Shown here: positions 26,415 through 35,213 of the stretch, piece after piece
Numbering within the stretch: the stretch's first letter is position 1
Layout: every line of letters starts with the position of its first letter
Source of the DNA: Mycobacterium sp. MS1601
GTDB taxonomy: Bacteria; Actinomycetota; Actinomycetes; Mycobacteriales; Mycobacteriaceae
Assembly: GCF_001984215.1 (NCBI RefSeq)
Contig: NZ_CP019420.1
Coordinates: forward strand, 3,348,001-3,412,000
Direction: 5' to 3'
DNA length: 64,000 bases
Program-made: the position numbers and the translations under genes
The notes under the pieces: generated by a model
What the model was told of the DNA's origin: nothing
Databases searched by the model: none
The model's input: the letters and a program-made list of their open reading frames with translations, nothing else

Positions 26415-26447
26415 GTTGAGCGGAACAGACTCAACCTTGACGGCGTT
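26415..26447 (+). promoter_or_regulatory. HAIR-like HspR site overlapping a SigE/SigH-like promoter upstream of clpB
   Basis: GTTGAGC-GGAACAG-ACTCAAC at 26415-26435 matches the HspR HAIR element (CTTGAGT-N7-ACTCAAG) except at the outer bases and one inner base. GGAAC at 26422-26426 followed by GTT at 26445-26447, 18 bases apart, also fits the extracytoplasmic-type -35/-10 used by SigH and SigE. HspR bound to the first would block the second, giving heat and redox control of clpB. Confidence 0.65.
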
Positions 26448-26511
26448 GGTCTAGAGGACAAGCATTTATCGGGCCGTGTATTGGCCCCTTCGTGATTGAA
26501 ATGGAGGTGTC

Positions 26512-29058
26512 GTGGACTCGTTCAACCCGACCACGAAAACCCAGGCGGCGCTGACGTCGGCGTTGCAGGCGGCCACTGCTGCCGGCAACCCCGAGATCCG
26601 GCCCGCCCATCTGTTGATGGCGTTGCTGACGCAGAACGACGGCATCGCTGCCCCGCTGCTGGAAGCGGTCGGAGTTGATCCCGCGACCATCCGGACCGAG
26701 GCCGAGCGTCAGATCGCCCGGATGCCCAGCGCCAGCGGCGCCAACTCCACGCCGCAGCTCTCGCGGGAGTCGCTCGCGGCTGTCACCGCGGCCCAGCAGT
26801 TGGCCACCGAGATGGACGACGAGTACGTCTCCACCGAGCACCTGCTGTTCGGTCTCGCCACCGGCGATTCGGAGGTGGCCAAGCTGCTCAGCGGCCACGG
26901 CGCCTCACCCCAGGCGTTGCGTGACGCGTTCGTCAAGGTCCGCGGCAGTGCCCGCGTGACCAGCCCGGACCCGGAGGGCACGTACCAGGCGTTGGAGAAG
27001 TACTCCACCGATCTGACTGCGCGCGCCCGTGAGGGCAAGCTGGACCCGGTCATCGGACGCGACAACGAGATTCGCCGGGTGGTCCAGGTGCTGTCGCGCC
27101 GGACCAAGAACAACCCGGTGCTCATCGGTGAACCCGGCGTCGGCAAGACCGCCATCGTCGAAGGCCTGGCCCAGCGCATCATCGCCGGCGACGTGCCGGA
27201 ATCCCTGCGTGACAAGACCGTCGTCTCCCTGGACCTGGGGTCCATGGTGGCCGGCGCCAAGTACCGCGGTGAATTCGAGGAGCGGCTCAAGGCCGTGCTC
27301 GACGACATCAAGAACTCCGCCGGCCAGGTCATCACCTTCATCGACGAGCTGCACACCATCGTCGGCGCCGGGGCCACCGGTGAATCGGCCATGGACGCGG
27401 GCAACATGATCAAGCCCATGTTGGCTCGTGGTGAACTGCGCCTGGTGGGTGCCACCACCCTCGACGAGTACCGCAAGTACATCGAGAAGGACGCCGCCCT
27501 GGAGCGGCGATTCCAGCAGGTGCTCGTGGGAGAACCGTCGGTGGAGGACACGGTGGGCATCCTGCGCGGCCTCAAGGACCGCTACGAGGTGCACCACGGC
27601 GTGCGGATCACCGACTCCGCGTTGGTGGCCGCCGCCACGCTGAGTGACCGCTACATCACCAGCCGCTTCCTGCCCGACAAGGCCATCGACCTGGTGGACG
27701 AGGCAGCGTCGCGGTTGCGGATGGAAATCGATTCTCGCCCAGTCGAAATCGACGAGGTGGAGCGCCTGGTCCGTCGTCTCGAGATCGAGGAGATGGCGCT
27801 GGCCAAGGAGGAGGACGCGGCGTCGAAGGACCGGCTGGAGAAGCTGCGCGCCGAACTGGCCGATCACAAGGAGAAGCTCTCCGAGCTCACCACCCGCTGG
27901 CAGAACGAGAAGGGCGCCATCGACGTGGTGCGCGATCTCAAGGAACAGCTGGACACCCTGCGCGGTGAGGCTGATCGAGCCGAGCGCGACGGTGACCTGG
28001 CCAAGGCCGCCGAGCTGCGGTACGGCCGCATTCCCGAGGTCGAGAAGAAACTCGACGCGCTGCTGCCCGCCGCCGAAGCCCGCGAGAACGTGATGCTCAA
28101 GGAGGAGGTGGGTCCCGACGACATCGCCGACGTGGTGTCGGCCTGGACCGGCATCCCCGCCGGACGCATGCTCGAGGGCGAGACGGCCAAACTGCTGCGG
28201 ATGGAGGAGGAACTCGGCAAGCGGGTGATCGGACAGCGCAAGGCCGTCACCGCGGTGTCGGATGCGGTGCGCCGCTCGCGTGCCGGCGTCGCCGACCCGA
28301 ACCGGCCGACCGGTTCGTTCATGTTCCTCGGCCCCACCGGTGTCGGCAAGACCGAGCTGGCCAAGGCACTGGCGGAGTTCCTGTTCGACGACGAGCGCGC
28401 CATGGTGCGCATCGACATGAGTGAGTACGGCGAGAAGCATTCCGTGGCACGGCTTGTCGGAGCGCCGCCGGGATACATCGGCTACGACCAGGGCGGCCAG
28501 CTCACCGAGGCGGTGCGGCGACGTCCGTACACGGTGATCCTGTTCGACGAGATCGAGAAGGCACACCCCGATGTGTTCGACGTGCTGCTGCAGGTGCTCG
28601 ACGAGGGCAGGCTGACCGACGGCCAGGGCCGCACGGTCGACTTCCGCAACACCATCTTGATCCTGACGTCCAACCTGGGTGCCGGTGGCACCGAGGAGCA
28701 GGTGATGGCGGCGGTGCGCTCGGCGTTCAAGCCGGAGTTCATCAACCGGCTCGACGACGTGATCATCTTCGACGGGCTCAACCCGGAGGAGCTGGTGTCG
28801 ATCGTCGACATCCAGCTGAAGCAGCTGGCCAAGCGATTGGCGCAGCGACGGCTCACCCTCGAGGTGTCGCTGCCCGCCAAGAAGTGGCTGGGGGAGCGCG
28901 GTTTCGACCCGCTCTACGGTGCCCGCCCGCTGCGCCGGCTGGTGCAGCAGGCCATCGGTGACCAGCTGGCCAAGATGCTGTTGGCCGGCGAGGTGCACGA
29001 CGGCGACGTGGTGCCGGTCAACCTCGGCGCCGACGGCGAGCACCTGGTACTGGGCTGA
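26512..29058 (+). CDS. clpB: ClpB chaperone (AAA+ disaggregase)
   Basis: 848 residues, the full family length. The N-domain runs to ~145 ([18 protein letters not shown]). AAA-1 has Walker [10 protein letters not shown] at 206-214 and Walker [11 protein letters not shown]. The coiled middle domain spans ~410-525 ([23 protein letters not shown] shows its heptads). AAA-2 has Walker [11 protein letters not shown] at 607-616 and Walker [15 protein letters not shown]. It extracts proteins from aggregates with DnaK. GTG 26512 is chosen for the GGAGG upstream. Adjacent ttfA and pyrE reproduce the mycobacterial clpB locus. Confidence 0.98.
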   Translation: MDSFNPTTKTQAALTSALQAATAAGNPEIRPAHLLMALLTQNDGIAAPLLEAVGVDPATIRTEAERQIARMPSASGANSTPQLSRESLAAVTAAQQLATEMDDEYVSTEHLLFGLATGDSEVAKLLSGHGASPQALRDAFVKVRGSARVTSPDPEGTYQALEKYSTDLTARAREGKLDPVIGRDNEIRRVVQVLSRRTKNNPVLIGEPGVGKTAIVEGLAQRIIAGDVPESLRDKTVVSLDLGSMVAGAKYRGEFEERLKAVLDDIKNSAGQVITFIDELHTIVGAGATGESAMDAGNMIKPMLARGELRLVGATTLDEYRKYIEKDAALERRFQQVLVGEPSVEDTVGILRGLKDRYEVHHGVRITDSALVAAATLSDRYITSRFLPDKAIDLVDEAASRLRMEIDSRPVEIDEVERLVRRLEIEEMALAKEEDAASKDRLEKLRAELADHKEKLSELTTRWQNEKGAIDVVRDLKEQLDTLRGEADRAERDGDLAKAAELRYGRIPEVEKKLDALLPAAEARENVMLKEEVGPDDIADVVSAWTGIPAGRMLEGETAKLLRMEEELGKRVIGQRKAVTAVSDAVRRSRAGVADPNRPTGSFMFLGPTGVGKTELAKALAEFLFDDERAMVRIDMSEYGEKHSVARLVGAPPGYIGYDQGGQLTEAVRRRPYTVILFDEIEKAHPDVFDVLLQVLDEGRLTDGQGRTVDFRNTILILTSNLGAGGTEEQVMAAVRSAFKPEFINRLDDVIIFDGLNPEELVSIVDIQLKQLAKRLAQRRLTLEVSLPAKKWLGERGFDPLYGARPLRRLVQQAIGDQLAKMLLAGEVHDGDVVPVNLGADGEHLVLG

Positions 29059-29064
29059 CCAGAG

Positions 29065-29110
29065 GACAAGGGCGCGCCTACCGCACAACCGCGGTAGGCG
29101 CGCCTTTGTC
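29065..29110. terminator. Bidirectional terminator between clpB and the VOC gene
   Basis: GGCGCGCCTACCGC (29071-29084) pairs perfectly with GCGGTAGGCGCGCC (29091-29104) around the loop ACAACC. The flanks GACAAG and TTTGTC extend the stem to about 20 pairs with one G-T pair. It lies 12 bases after the clpB stop and abuts the end of the convergent VOC gene, so it can stop both transcripts. Confidence 0.88.
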
Positions 29111-29462
29111 AGTAGTCCACCCGGAAACTGCCGATCAGCGTGACGGTGTTGCCGTCAGGATCGGTCAGAGACGACAACCGCACGCCCTTGGTGACGTCGC
29201 GGATTGCACCGGGCGCCAATCCGCGTCCGGACAGCTCGGCGACGGCGGCGTCCAGATCAGCCACGGCCAGGTTCACCGAGGCGGTGCCGGGGTGCCCGGC
29301 GTCGGTGGACACCTGGACCCAGCCGGATCCGGTCGCCTGCCATTCGACCAGCGACGGCATCGGGTTGTTGGTGGGCGGCGTACCGAACAGCTGCTGGTAC
29401 CAGGACCGAGCCACCGATAGGTCCGAGACCGGGACGACAGCGAGGACATGGTCGATGTTCAC
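29109..29462 (-). CDS. VOC-superfamily (glyoxalase/bleomycin-resistance fold) protein
   Basis: 117 residues, one VOC module pair. It starts INIDHV-like (MNIDHVLAVVPVSDLSVARSWYQQLFG), has GSGWVQVSTDAGHPGTASV in the middle and ends RLSSLTDPDGNTVTLIGSF. The metal-ligand positions (His at 5, Glu-type at the end) are only partly conserved, so enzymatic activity is uncertain. The fold is used for glyoxalases, ring-cleaving dioxygenases and drug-binding proteins. It faces clpB across a shared terminator. Confidence 0.82.
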   Translation of the reverse strand: MNIDHVLAVVPVSDLSVARSWYQQLFGTPPTNNPMPSLVEWQATGSGWVQVSTDAGHPGTASVNLAVADLDAAVAELSGRGLAPGAIRDVTKGVRLSSLTDPDGNTVTLIGSFRVDY

Positions 29463-29587
29463 GGGTCTCCTTGCGCTGTTTCTCGTGCGTAGGGAGGTAG
29501 ACCGCTAGCAGGAGCGAAAGTCATCGATACCAGCTTGTAATGCCGTGGATTCTCACCCCGCGACGCGTAACCGATAGTCTGGTCGCA

Positions 29588-30415
29588 ATGGTCCCGCTCT
29601 GGTTCACGCTGTCCGCACTCTGTTTCGTGGGTGCGGCCGTTTTGATGTACGTCGACCACGATCGACGTCGTGGACTCGGTCGTCGCCGTAAGTCGTGGGC
29701 ACGCTCCCACGGTTTCGACTTCGAGCCGGAGTCCGCGGACATCCTCAAGCGCTGGAAGCGCGGTGTGATGTCCACGGTCGGTGATGTCACCGCGCGCAAT
29801 GTCGTGCTGGGACAGATCCGTGGTGAAGCGGTCTTCATCTTCGATCTCGAGGACGTCGCCACCGTCATCGCGCTGCACCGCAAGGTCGGCACCAACGTGG
29901 TGATGGATCTGCGGCTCAAGGGCATCAAGGAACCGCGCGAGAACGACATGTGGCTGCTGGGCGCCATCGGCCCGCGGATGGTGTACTCCACCAACCTCGA
30001 CGCGGCCCGGCGCGCGTGCGACCGCCGCATGGTCACGTTCGCCCACACCGCGCCGGACTGCGCCGAGATCATGTGGAACGAGCAGAACTGGACGCTGGTC
30101 TCCATGCCGATCAGCAGTACCCGCGCCCAATGGGACGAGGGGCTGCGCACAGTGCGGCAGTTCAACGACCTGCTGCGCGTGCTGCCGCCCATGCCTCAGC
30201 AGGCGGCACTGGCCGGTTCATCCCGCCGCAACGCGGCACCAGGACGTCCGCTGGCCCCGGCCGGACGGACCGGCGAGCTGCCACCGGCCCGCGCCGGTGA
30301 ACTGCCGCCCGCCCCCGCCGTGACCCCGGACATGGTGCGGCGTGAGCCCGACCATCGGGAACCCGTTCGGCGCACCCCGCCGCTCGGGCACCAGACTCCG
30401 CATTTCCAGCGGTAG
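29588..30415 (+). CDS. ttfA: TtfA, trehalose monomycolate transport factor A
   Basis: 275 residues from ATG 29588. One N-terminal membrane helix is seen (PLWFTLSALCFVGAAVLMYV), then a cytoplasmic domain (RKSWARSHGFDFEPES to QFNDLLRVLPPMP). A proline-rich disordered tail repeats GELPPAR/GELPPAP. Gene order beside clpB and pyrE identifies it as the Rv0383c counterpart. That protein was characterised as TtfA, a partner of the MmpL3 exporter needed to deliver trehalose monomycolate to the mycomembrane. Assignment rests on position and architecture from memory. Confidence 0.82.
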   Translation: MVPLWFTLSALCFVGAAVLMYVDHDRRRGLGRRRKSWARSHGFDFEPESADILKRWKRGVMSTVGDVTARNVVLGQIRGEAVFIFDLEDVATVIALHRKVGTNVVMDLRLKGIKEPRENDMWLLGAIGPRMVYSTNLDAARRACDRRMVTFAHTAPDCAEIMWNEQNWTLVSMPISSTRAQWDEGLRTVRQFNDLLRVLPPMPQQAALAGSSRRNAAPGRPLAPAGRTGELPPARAGELPPAPAVTPDMVRREPDHREPVRRTPPLGHQTPHFQR

Positions 30416-30428
30416 CTAGGCTTGCGGG

Positions 30429-31223
30429 GTGGCCACCGGAACTCACTCCCACCCGCCCACCGCACTGATCACCGGACCCACGTCCGGCCTCGGTGAAGGC
30501 TACGCACGCAGGCTCGCCGCAGACGGTTACGACCTGGTGTTGGTGGCACGGGATGCGGACCGACTCACCGAGCTCGCTGCAGACCTGCGCCGGCGTCACG
30601 GCCGCAACGTCGACATCCTGCCCGCCGACCTTTCGGTGGCCGCGGATCGGGCGAAGGTTGCTGAGCGGGCCGCCGCCGGGCTGGACATCCTGGTGAACAA
30701 CGCGGGCTTCGGCACGGCGGGGGAGTTCTGGACTGCCGAGCCGGCGCTGCTGCAGTCGCAGCTGGACGTCAACGTCACCGCGGTGCTGCACCTGACCCGC
30801 GCGGCGCTGCCCGCCATGCTGGCCGCCGGAACCGGAACCGTCATCAACATCGCCAGCGTCGCCGGATTGATCTCGGGTCGAGGGTCTACCTATTCGGCGT
30901 CCAAAGCCTGGGTGGTGTCGTTCACCGAAGGCCTGTCGGGAGCACTGAACGGCAGTGGCGTCAGTGTGCACGCGGTATGCCCGGGCTTTGTCCGCACCGA
31001 GTTCCACCAGCGCGCGGGCATCGAGATGGCGGGCACCCGGGAGATACTCTGGCTGACCGTCGAGGACGTGGTGCGCGACAGCATGGCGGCTGTCGCCAAG
31101 GGTGTCGTCGTCATCGTCCCCGGTTGGCAGTACAAGCTCCTGACCACCGTGAGCCGGCTTACACCCCGCACACTGGTCCGGGGGTTCGCCACCAGAATGG
31201 GCAAAGGCCGCGACAGAACGTGA
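30429..31223 (+). CDS. Short-chain dehydrogenase/reductase (classical SDR)
   Basis: 264 residues. The cofactor motif TGPTSGLGEGYARRL (TGxxxGxG) and an arginine after strand 2 (LVARDADRL) suggest NADP(H) preference. NNAGFGTAG stabilises the fold and YSASKAW gives the catalytic Tyr-x3-Lys, after INIASVAGLIS with the serine. Substrate is not evident. It lies between ttfA and pyrE on the same strand with 7-14 base gaps, so the three are probably one transcript. The C-terminal ~30 residues are basic. Confidence 0.88.
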   Translation: MATGTHSHPPTALITGPTSGLGEGYARRLAADGYDLVLVARDADRLTELAADLRRRHGRNVDILPADLSVAADRAKVAERAAAGLDILVNNAGFGTAGEFWTAEPALLQSQLDVNVTAVLHLTRAALPAMLAAGTGTVINIASVAGLISGRGSTYSASKAWVVSFTEGLSGALNGSGVSVHAVCPGFVRTEFHQRAGIEMAGTREILWLTVEDVVRDSMAAVAKGVVVIVPGWQYKLLTTVSRLTPRTLVRGFATRMGKGRDRT

Positions 31224-31230
31224 GGAAACC

Positions 31231-31785
31231 GTGACAGCACCCGAGATGACCCACAGCGACCGCGCTGAGCTGGCCGAGCTGGTGCGCGAGCTGGCGGTGG
31301 TGCGCGGCCGCGTCATCCTGTCGTCGGGCAAGGAGTCGGACTACTACGTGGACCTGCGTCGGGCTACTTTGCACCACCGCGCGTCCCGGCTGATCGGTTC
31401 ACTGATGCGTGAGCTCACCAGTGACTGGGACTACGCCGCGGTGGGCGGACTGACCTTGGGCGCCGACCCGGTGGCCACCGCGATCATGCACGCCGGCGGC
31501 CGTCCCATCGACGCATTCGTGGTCCGAAAATCTGCCAAGACGCACGGCATGCAGAAGCTCATCGAGGGTTTCGACGTCGCTGGACAGCGGGTCCTGGTGG
31601 TCGAGGACACCAGCACCACGGGGGCCTCGCCGCTGACCGCCGTGCGGGCGGTCCGTGAGGCCGGCGGCGAGGTGGTGGGTGTGGCGACAGTGGTGGACCG
31701 TGCCACTGGCGCCGCCGAGATCATCGAGGCCGAGGGAGTTCCGTACCGCAGCGCGCTGGGCCTCGAGGACCTGGGGCTGGGATGA
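31231..31785 (+). CDS. pyrE: Orotate phosphoribosyltransferase
   Basis: 184 residues. The PRPP-binding loop VLVVEDTSTTGASPL and the catalytic-loop residues in VVRKSAKTHGMQK (R, K, K and H in the right places) identify OPRT, with the substrate segment SSGKESDYYVDLRRA near the N-terminus. It makes OMP from orotate and PRPP in pyrimidine synthesis. GTG 31231 follows GAGGAAA. The clpB-ttfA-pyrE order matches M. tuberculosis Rv0384c-Rv0382c, where an SDR is not interposed as far as I recall. Confidence 0.93.
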   Translation: MTAPEMTHSDRAELAELVRELAVVRGRVILSSGKESDYYVDLRRATLHHRASRLIGSLMRELTSDWDYAAVGGLTLGADPVATAIMHAGGRPIDAFVVRKSAKTHGMQKLIEGFDVAGQRVLVVEDTSTTGASPLTAVRAVREAGGEVVGVATVVDRATGAAEIIEAEGVPYRSALGLEDLGLG

Positions 31786-32198
31786 GTGACGAGACCCCGT
31801 CGGACCGCCGCCGCGGTGACGGGCAATGGTCACCCATCGACACCCTGCAGCAGCTGCCTGCGTTGGTGGTGCTGGAGCGTTTCCCGGTGCCAGTGCTTGC
31901 CATCAGCGACGACGGCACCATTCTGTTCGCCAATTCCGCGTTTGCGGACATGCTGGGGCATCCGGCTCAGCATGTTCTCACCCTGGCCTACAGCGAGATC
32001 TTCCAGATCGCACCGGATCGCGGATCGCCGGTGCCCTCTATTCGCGCCCGCGGTGAGCACCTGGTGGAGCTGCGCCATGCCGACGGTTCTACGGTGCGCG
32101 CCCAGGTGAGCCACTCCGCGTTGCGACGCGACGACGACCGTCTGGTGCTGGTGGTGTTCCACGATCTGACCGAACGGCTCTGGCTCGAGGAGATCTGA
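31782..32198 (+). CDS. Stand-alone PAS-domain protein
   Basis: 138 residues made up almost wholly of one PAS domain (FPVPVLAISDDGTILFANSAFADMLGHPA, then VELRHADGSTVRAQVS and VLVVFHDLTERLWLEEI). No kinase, GGDEF or DNA-binding output domain follows, so it would have to act by binding another protein or as a small-molecule sensor. The ATG overlaps the pyrE stop (ATGA), implying coupled translation with pyrE. It ends 5 bases before a convergent TetR gene. Confidence 0.82.
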   Translation: MSDETPSDRRRGDGQWSPIDTLQQLPALVVLERFPVPVLAISDDGTILFANSAFADMLGHPAQHVLTLAYSEIFQIAPDRGSPVPSIRARGEHLVELRHADGSTVRAQVSHSALRRDDDRLVLVVFHDLTERLWLEEI

Positions 32199-32202
32199 GC
32201 GG

Positions 32203-32862
32203 TCACCGGCGGCGTTGGGTCTCCCGGTCGACGAACTCCTGGAAGTACGCCACGGCATCGGTGTCGGCGATGGCGGGCAGCAGCACACTCCAGGCCCGGC
32301 CCAGCCTGCCGGGCATGTCGCGGCCGCCGGATTCTGCGACCGACAGCAGTTCGATGCCCAAGAACGTGCTCATGAACAGCTCTCCGACTGCTTCGGGAGG
32401 CACTGCCTCACGCAGGTCGCCTTCGATGCCCGCCTGCCGAGCCAACGCGACCACCTGTGCCCCGAGCAGCGAATAGGTCTGCAGGGCAACCTCATTGAAC
32501 TCGCTGAGCGCGCGCATCAGCTGTGAGCCGGTCCGCACTGTCGGGTCCCCAGCCACCAGGTCGGCGATCACAAAGGAGACGTGTACGAGGTTCTCCATCG
32601 CGGGGGCGGGGGAGTCGGCAAGACCGCGCAGGGCGTCGAGCACCGCCGAGGACGTGGCGTTGATGATGGCCGACGCCAACACTTCCTTGGACTCGAAGTG
32701 GTGGTACAGCGCGCCTTTGGTGAGTCCCGCGTGTTCGATGATGTCGCCGAGGCCGGTGCCGGCGTAGCCGTTGCTGTTGAAGAGCTCGACGGCAGCGTCG
32801 ATGATCTTCTGCCGGGTCGCCTGCGAGCGCGCCTGCTGCGCCATCGCCTCCGAACCCCCCAT
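32203..32862 (-). CDS. TetR-family regulator (ScbR/gamma-butyrolactone-receptor-like)
   Basis: 219 residues. The DNA-binding helices are at ~10-60 (RQKIIDAAVELFNSNGYAGTGLGDIIEHAGLTKGALYHHFESKE). The ligand domain ends LGRAWSVLLPAIAD, which resembles the autoregulator-receptor subfamily. Mycobacteria have such proteins without known butyrolactone signals. It follows a second TetR gene of the same strand by 21 bases. Targets unknown. Confidence 0.85.
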   Translation of the reverse strand: MGGSEAMAQQARSQATRQKIIDAAVELFNSNGYAGTGLGDIIEHAGLTKGALYHHFESKEVLASAIINATSSAVLDALRGLADSPAPAMENLVHVSFVIADLVAGDPTVRTGSQLMRALSEFNEVALQTYSLLGAQVVALARQAGIEGDLREAVPPEAVGELFMSTFLGIELLSVAESGGRDMPGRLGRAWSVLLPAIADTDAVAYFQEFVDRETQRRR

Positions 32863-32883
32863 CGCCGCGAAGCTGAGCGGGCC

Positions 32884-33579
32884 TCAGCCTAGATGGTTCA
32901 CCTTGGCCAGCGCGACACGTGTCCGGCGTCGCACCAGCTGGGTGAAGTACCCCACTCGGTCGGGGACGACGAACCCCGGCAGTACCAGGGACCAGGAGCT
33001 CTGGACGTGGGCCAGCAGCGCAGGACCGTCGTCCAGGCCGGTGGTTTGGCGCAGCCCGGCGTAGAGGGAGACCAGCAGGTGGCTCACCTGTGCCGGGTCA
33101 CGGTCCGGAGCCACGTCGCCTTCCTCGACGGCGCGTCCGAGTATCTCGCCGAGGGCCGTGGTCAAGTCGGCGATGCGCTTGGTCTGTAGTCCGTCGGTGC
33201 GTCCGACCGCCTCGGTCAGGTGGATGCCGGCCTTGGCGGTGTCGAGGGTGAGGTCCTGGACGGCCATCTGATAGGACACGTCGATCAGCGTTTCCAGCCC
33301 GGAGCGTTGCAGCCGGAGCTGCTCGGCGAGGGTCTCGTTGCACAGTTCGATGTAGCGGTCGATGATGGCCAGCGCCAGCGCGTACTTCGACGTGAAGTGG
33401 AAGTACATGGCGCCCTTGGTGACGGCGGCGTCGCCGAGGATGTCATCCAGGCTCACCAGGTGGTACGAGCGACGGGCGAACTGCCTGGTGGCGGCCCGCA
33501 GGATCTGTTCTCGGGCTGTTTCGGTTCCGCTGTCCCGGGATTCTGTCACCGCGCGGTCCAGCACGTGTGCACTGTGCAC
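32884..33579 (-). CDS. Second TetR-family regulator (ScbR-like)
   Basis: About 231 residues from GTG 33579, which has AAGGAGG upstream (an earlier in-frame start at 33630 overlaps that site). The helix-turn-helix is in REQILRAATRQFARRSYHLVSLDDILGDAAVTKGAMYFHF. The ending VQSSWSLVLPGFV matches the end of the neighbouring TetR (LGRAWSVLLPAI), so the two may be diverged duplicates. The gene is divergent from the Rossmann-protein gene at 33698 and may control it. Confidence 0.84.
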   Translation of the reverse strand: MHSAHVLDRAVTESRDSGTETAREQILRAATRQFARRSYHLVSLDDILGDAAVTKGAMYFHFTSKYALALAIIDRYIELCNETLAEQLRLQRSGLETLIDVSYQMAVQDLTLDTAKAGIHLTEAVGRTDGLQTKRIADLTTALGEILGRAVEEGDVAPDRDPAQVSHLLVSLYAGLRQTTGLDDGPALLAHVQSSWSLVLPGFVVPDRVGYFTQLVRRRTRVALAKVNHLG

Positions 33580-33697
33580 CTCATCACCTGCCTCCTTCAC
33601 AGAGAGCACCCGTGCGCGTGGGCCGGGCACCCCCTGTTAATACTCTAAGTCATGACACCCGAGAGAAAACAGACGAAAGGTATGTAAACTCCCATCC

Positions 33698-34654
33698 GTG
33701 AAGACTCTTGGTTCGTCGACGGAGACCCCATCGAAGGTCGGCATACTTGGAGCCATGGGTGCCAAACATGCCACGTTCACGGGTGAGTCGGACGATGGCA
33801 GCGCCGGGTATGCCGGTGTGAAGGCGGCCGGTCGCTGGGTGGACGAGGACCGTGAGTACCGCCCGCGCCAGTTCCGTGTCTCCGATGCCGACGCCAGCCA
33901 GGAGTCCGACGACATCGACTGGGATGACGTCGCCGACGTGATCTGTGTCGGTGGGCGCCTCGGCGTCGCCACGGCGATCGCCGCGCGGGAGGTCGGATTG
34001 GATGTCATCCTCGTCGACGCTCAAGCGCAGTCCATCGACGGCGCGTTCGGCCTCACCGACCCCGACACCGTGGAGTACCTACGTTCCCTCACCGAGGATT
34101 TCGACCCGGTGACCGCCGTGGACCCCGAGGTTCCGGTGCGGGTGGTCGACGGGCCCGCGCAACCCGAACCCAGGGGCAGCCGACTCCCCACCTTTCATGG
34201 CGCGGCACTGCGTGATTGGGGCTCGGCGTGTGTCGCATCGCGCTTCGGCCTGCTCTACACGCGTGTGCACGATCCGCGATTGTCGGTGACTTACACGGGC
34301 CCGGGTGGCTCCATCGAGGCGACGGTGCTGGCGACCATCGACCTGGACGCCGAGCGACCCACCGACAGCCTGGAGAACTGGTTGTCCACGCTCGACGGCG
34401 AGGAACTCAACACGTCGGGTTCGCTGGAGCGACTGGTGTTCGACAACGGTGTGGTGGTGGGAGCGGCGTTGGCATCGGCTACTGGCGTCCGCATGGTGCG
34501 GGCCCGGCACGGCGTGATGCTGTCACCGCTGGGCTCCGAACCTGAGATCGAAAGGCCTGCAGGCGAACTGAATGCGGGTGAGGCCGCGGAGGTAGCGCTG
34601 GTGTCGCGGGCGGCCAGCCGATTCGCGCGGCTGGAGCTCTTGCGCCGCAGCTAG
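33698..34654 (+). CDS. Rossmann-fold protein resembling part of an FAD-binding dehydrogenase
   Basis: 318 residues from GTG 33698, or 299 from ATG 33755. A dinucleotide-binding strand is seen: DVICVGGRLGVATAIAAREVGLDVILVDA, with GGRLG where GxGxxG is expected. A second region VFDNGVVVGAALASATGVRMVRARHGVMLS resembles the segment of FAD-binding dehydrogenases that re-enters the FAD domain. Most catalytic parts of a fumarate-reductase-like enzyme are missing, so it may bind a nucleotide without redox chemistry. It is the last complete gene before the island and could also be a mycobacteria-specific family I do not recognise. Confidence 0.6.
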   Translation: MKTLGSSTETPSKVGILGAMGAKHATFTGESDDGSAGYAGVKAAGRWVDEDREYRPRQFRVSDADASQESDDIDWDDVADVICVGGRLGVATAIAAREVGLDVILVDAQAQSIDGAFGLTDPDTVEYLRSLTEDFDPVTAVDPEVPVRVVDGPAQPEPRGSRLPTFHGAALRDWGSACVASRFGLLYTRVHDPRLSVTYTGPGGSIEATVLATIDLDAERPTDSLENWLSTLDGEELNTSGSLERLVFDNGVVVGAALASATGVRMVRARHGVMLSPLGSEPEIERPAGELNAGEAAEVALVSRAASRFARLELLRRS

Positions 34655-34827
34655 GGCCGGGTTGCGGGCTGCCTTCTTCACAGCCCGTGGACTTATTCCG
34701 GTGAGGTGGTGAGGGACTGCTCTCGCTGGCTTTCCTATGTTGTCCGGTTGAGCCTTTCGGGGGATGGTCAGGTGGTGACGGTCGCGGGTGGGCTGTAGCC
34801 GATAGTGTTGCCCCACAGGACAATCCA

Positions 34828-35070
34828 GTGAGTGTCCCAGGGGCGGTGGGCCACCGCCGCCACGCCGTCATCGAAGCCGTCTTCGTCGACGGACCCTTGG
34901 CCCACATGCCTGCGAGGCGCTTCGGCGCGAAATCGGCCTGGATCCTGTGCGCCGCGATCGCCCACAACCTGCTGCGCTCGGTCGGTGTGCTCGTCCGCGG
35001 CGGACACGCCGCGGCCCGCGGAGTCACCGCGGTTGTCTGCCGACCGTCGAAGCGCGGGGCGCTGATCTGA
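34828..35070 (+). mobile_element. IS1380-family transposase remnant (C-terminal fragment), left island edge
   Basis: The open frame reads GHRRHAVIEAVFVDGPLAHMP and AWILCAAIAHNLLRSVG, the characteristic C-terminal segment of IS1380-type DDE transposases. The rest of the transposase is missing upstream, so it is a dead fragment. A related fragment in the opposite orientation lies at 49425-49910. Confidence 0.72.
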
Positions 35071-35164
35071 GCGGGTTTGCTCAGCCGCCTCCGTGTTGCC
35101 GGTCGACGTCGACACAGTGTGGATGGCGGCTCCCATTGACGCCGGCGCCGGCGTGCGCCTAAGG

Positions 35165-35195
35165 TATGCGCACATTGTGGGCAAATGCCCGCATA
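35165..35195. promoter_or_regulatory. Inverted TATGCGNNCATT repeat upstream of the importer operon
   Basis: TATGCGCACATT (35165-35176) faces AATGCCCGCATA (35184-35195). Read on the opposite strand the second is TATGCGGGCATT, so ten of twelve positions agree across a 7-base spacer. It ends 19 bases before the GTG at 35214. The same half-site occurs at 45002. It is a candidate operator for the island IclR regulator. Confidence 0.5.
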
Positions 35196-35213
35196 GCGAG
35201 CAAAGGAACATTC

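Noticed and set aside
26905..29088. 727-residue open frame on the minus strand
   Set aside because: It lies wholly opposite clpB, has His/Val/Leu-rich composition typical of antisense of GC-rich genes and no family motif.
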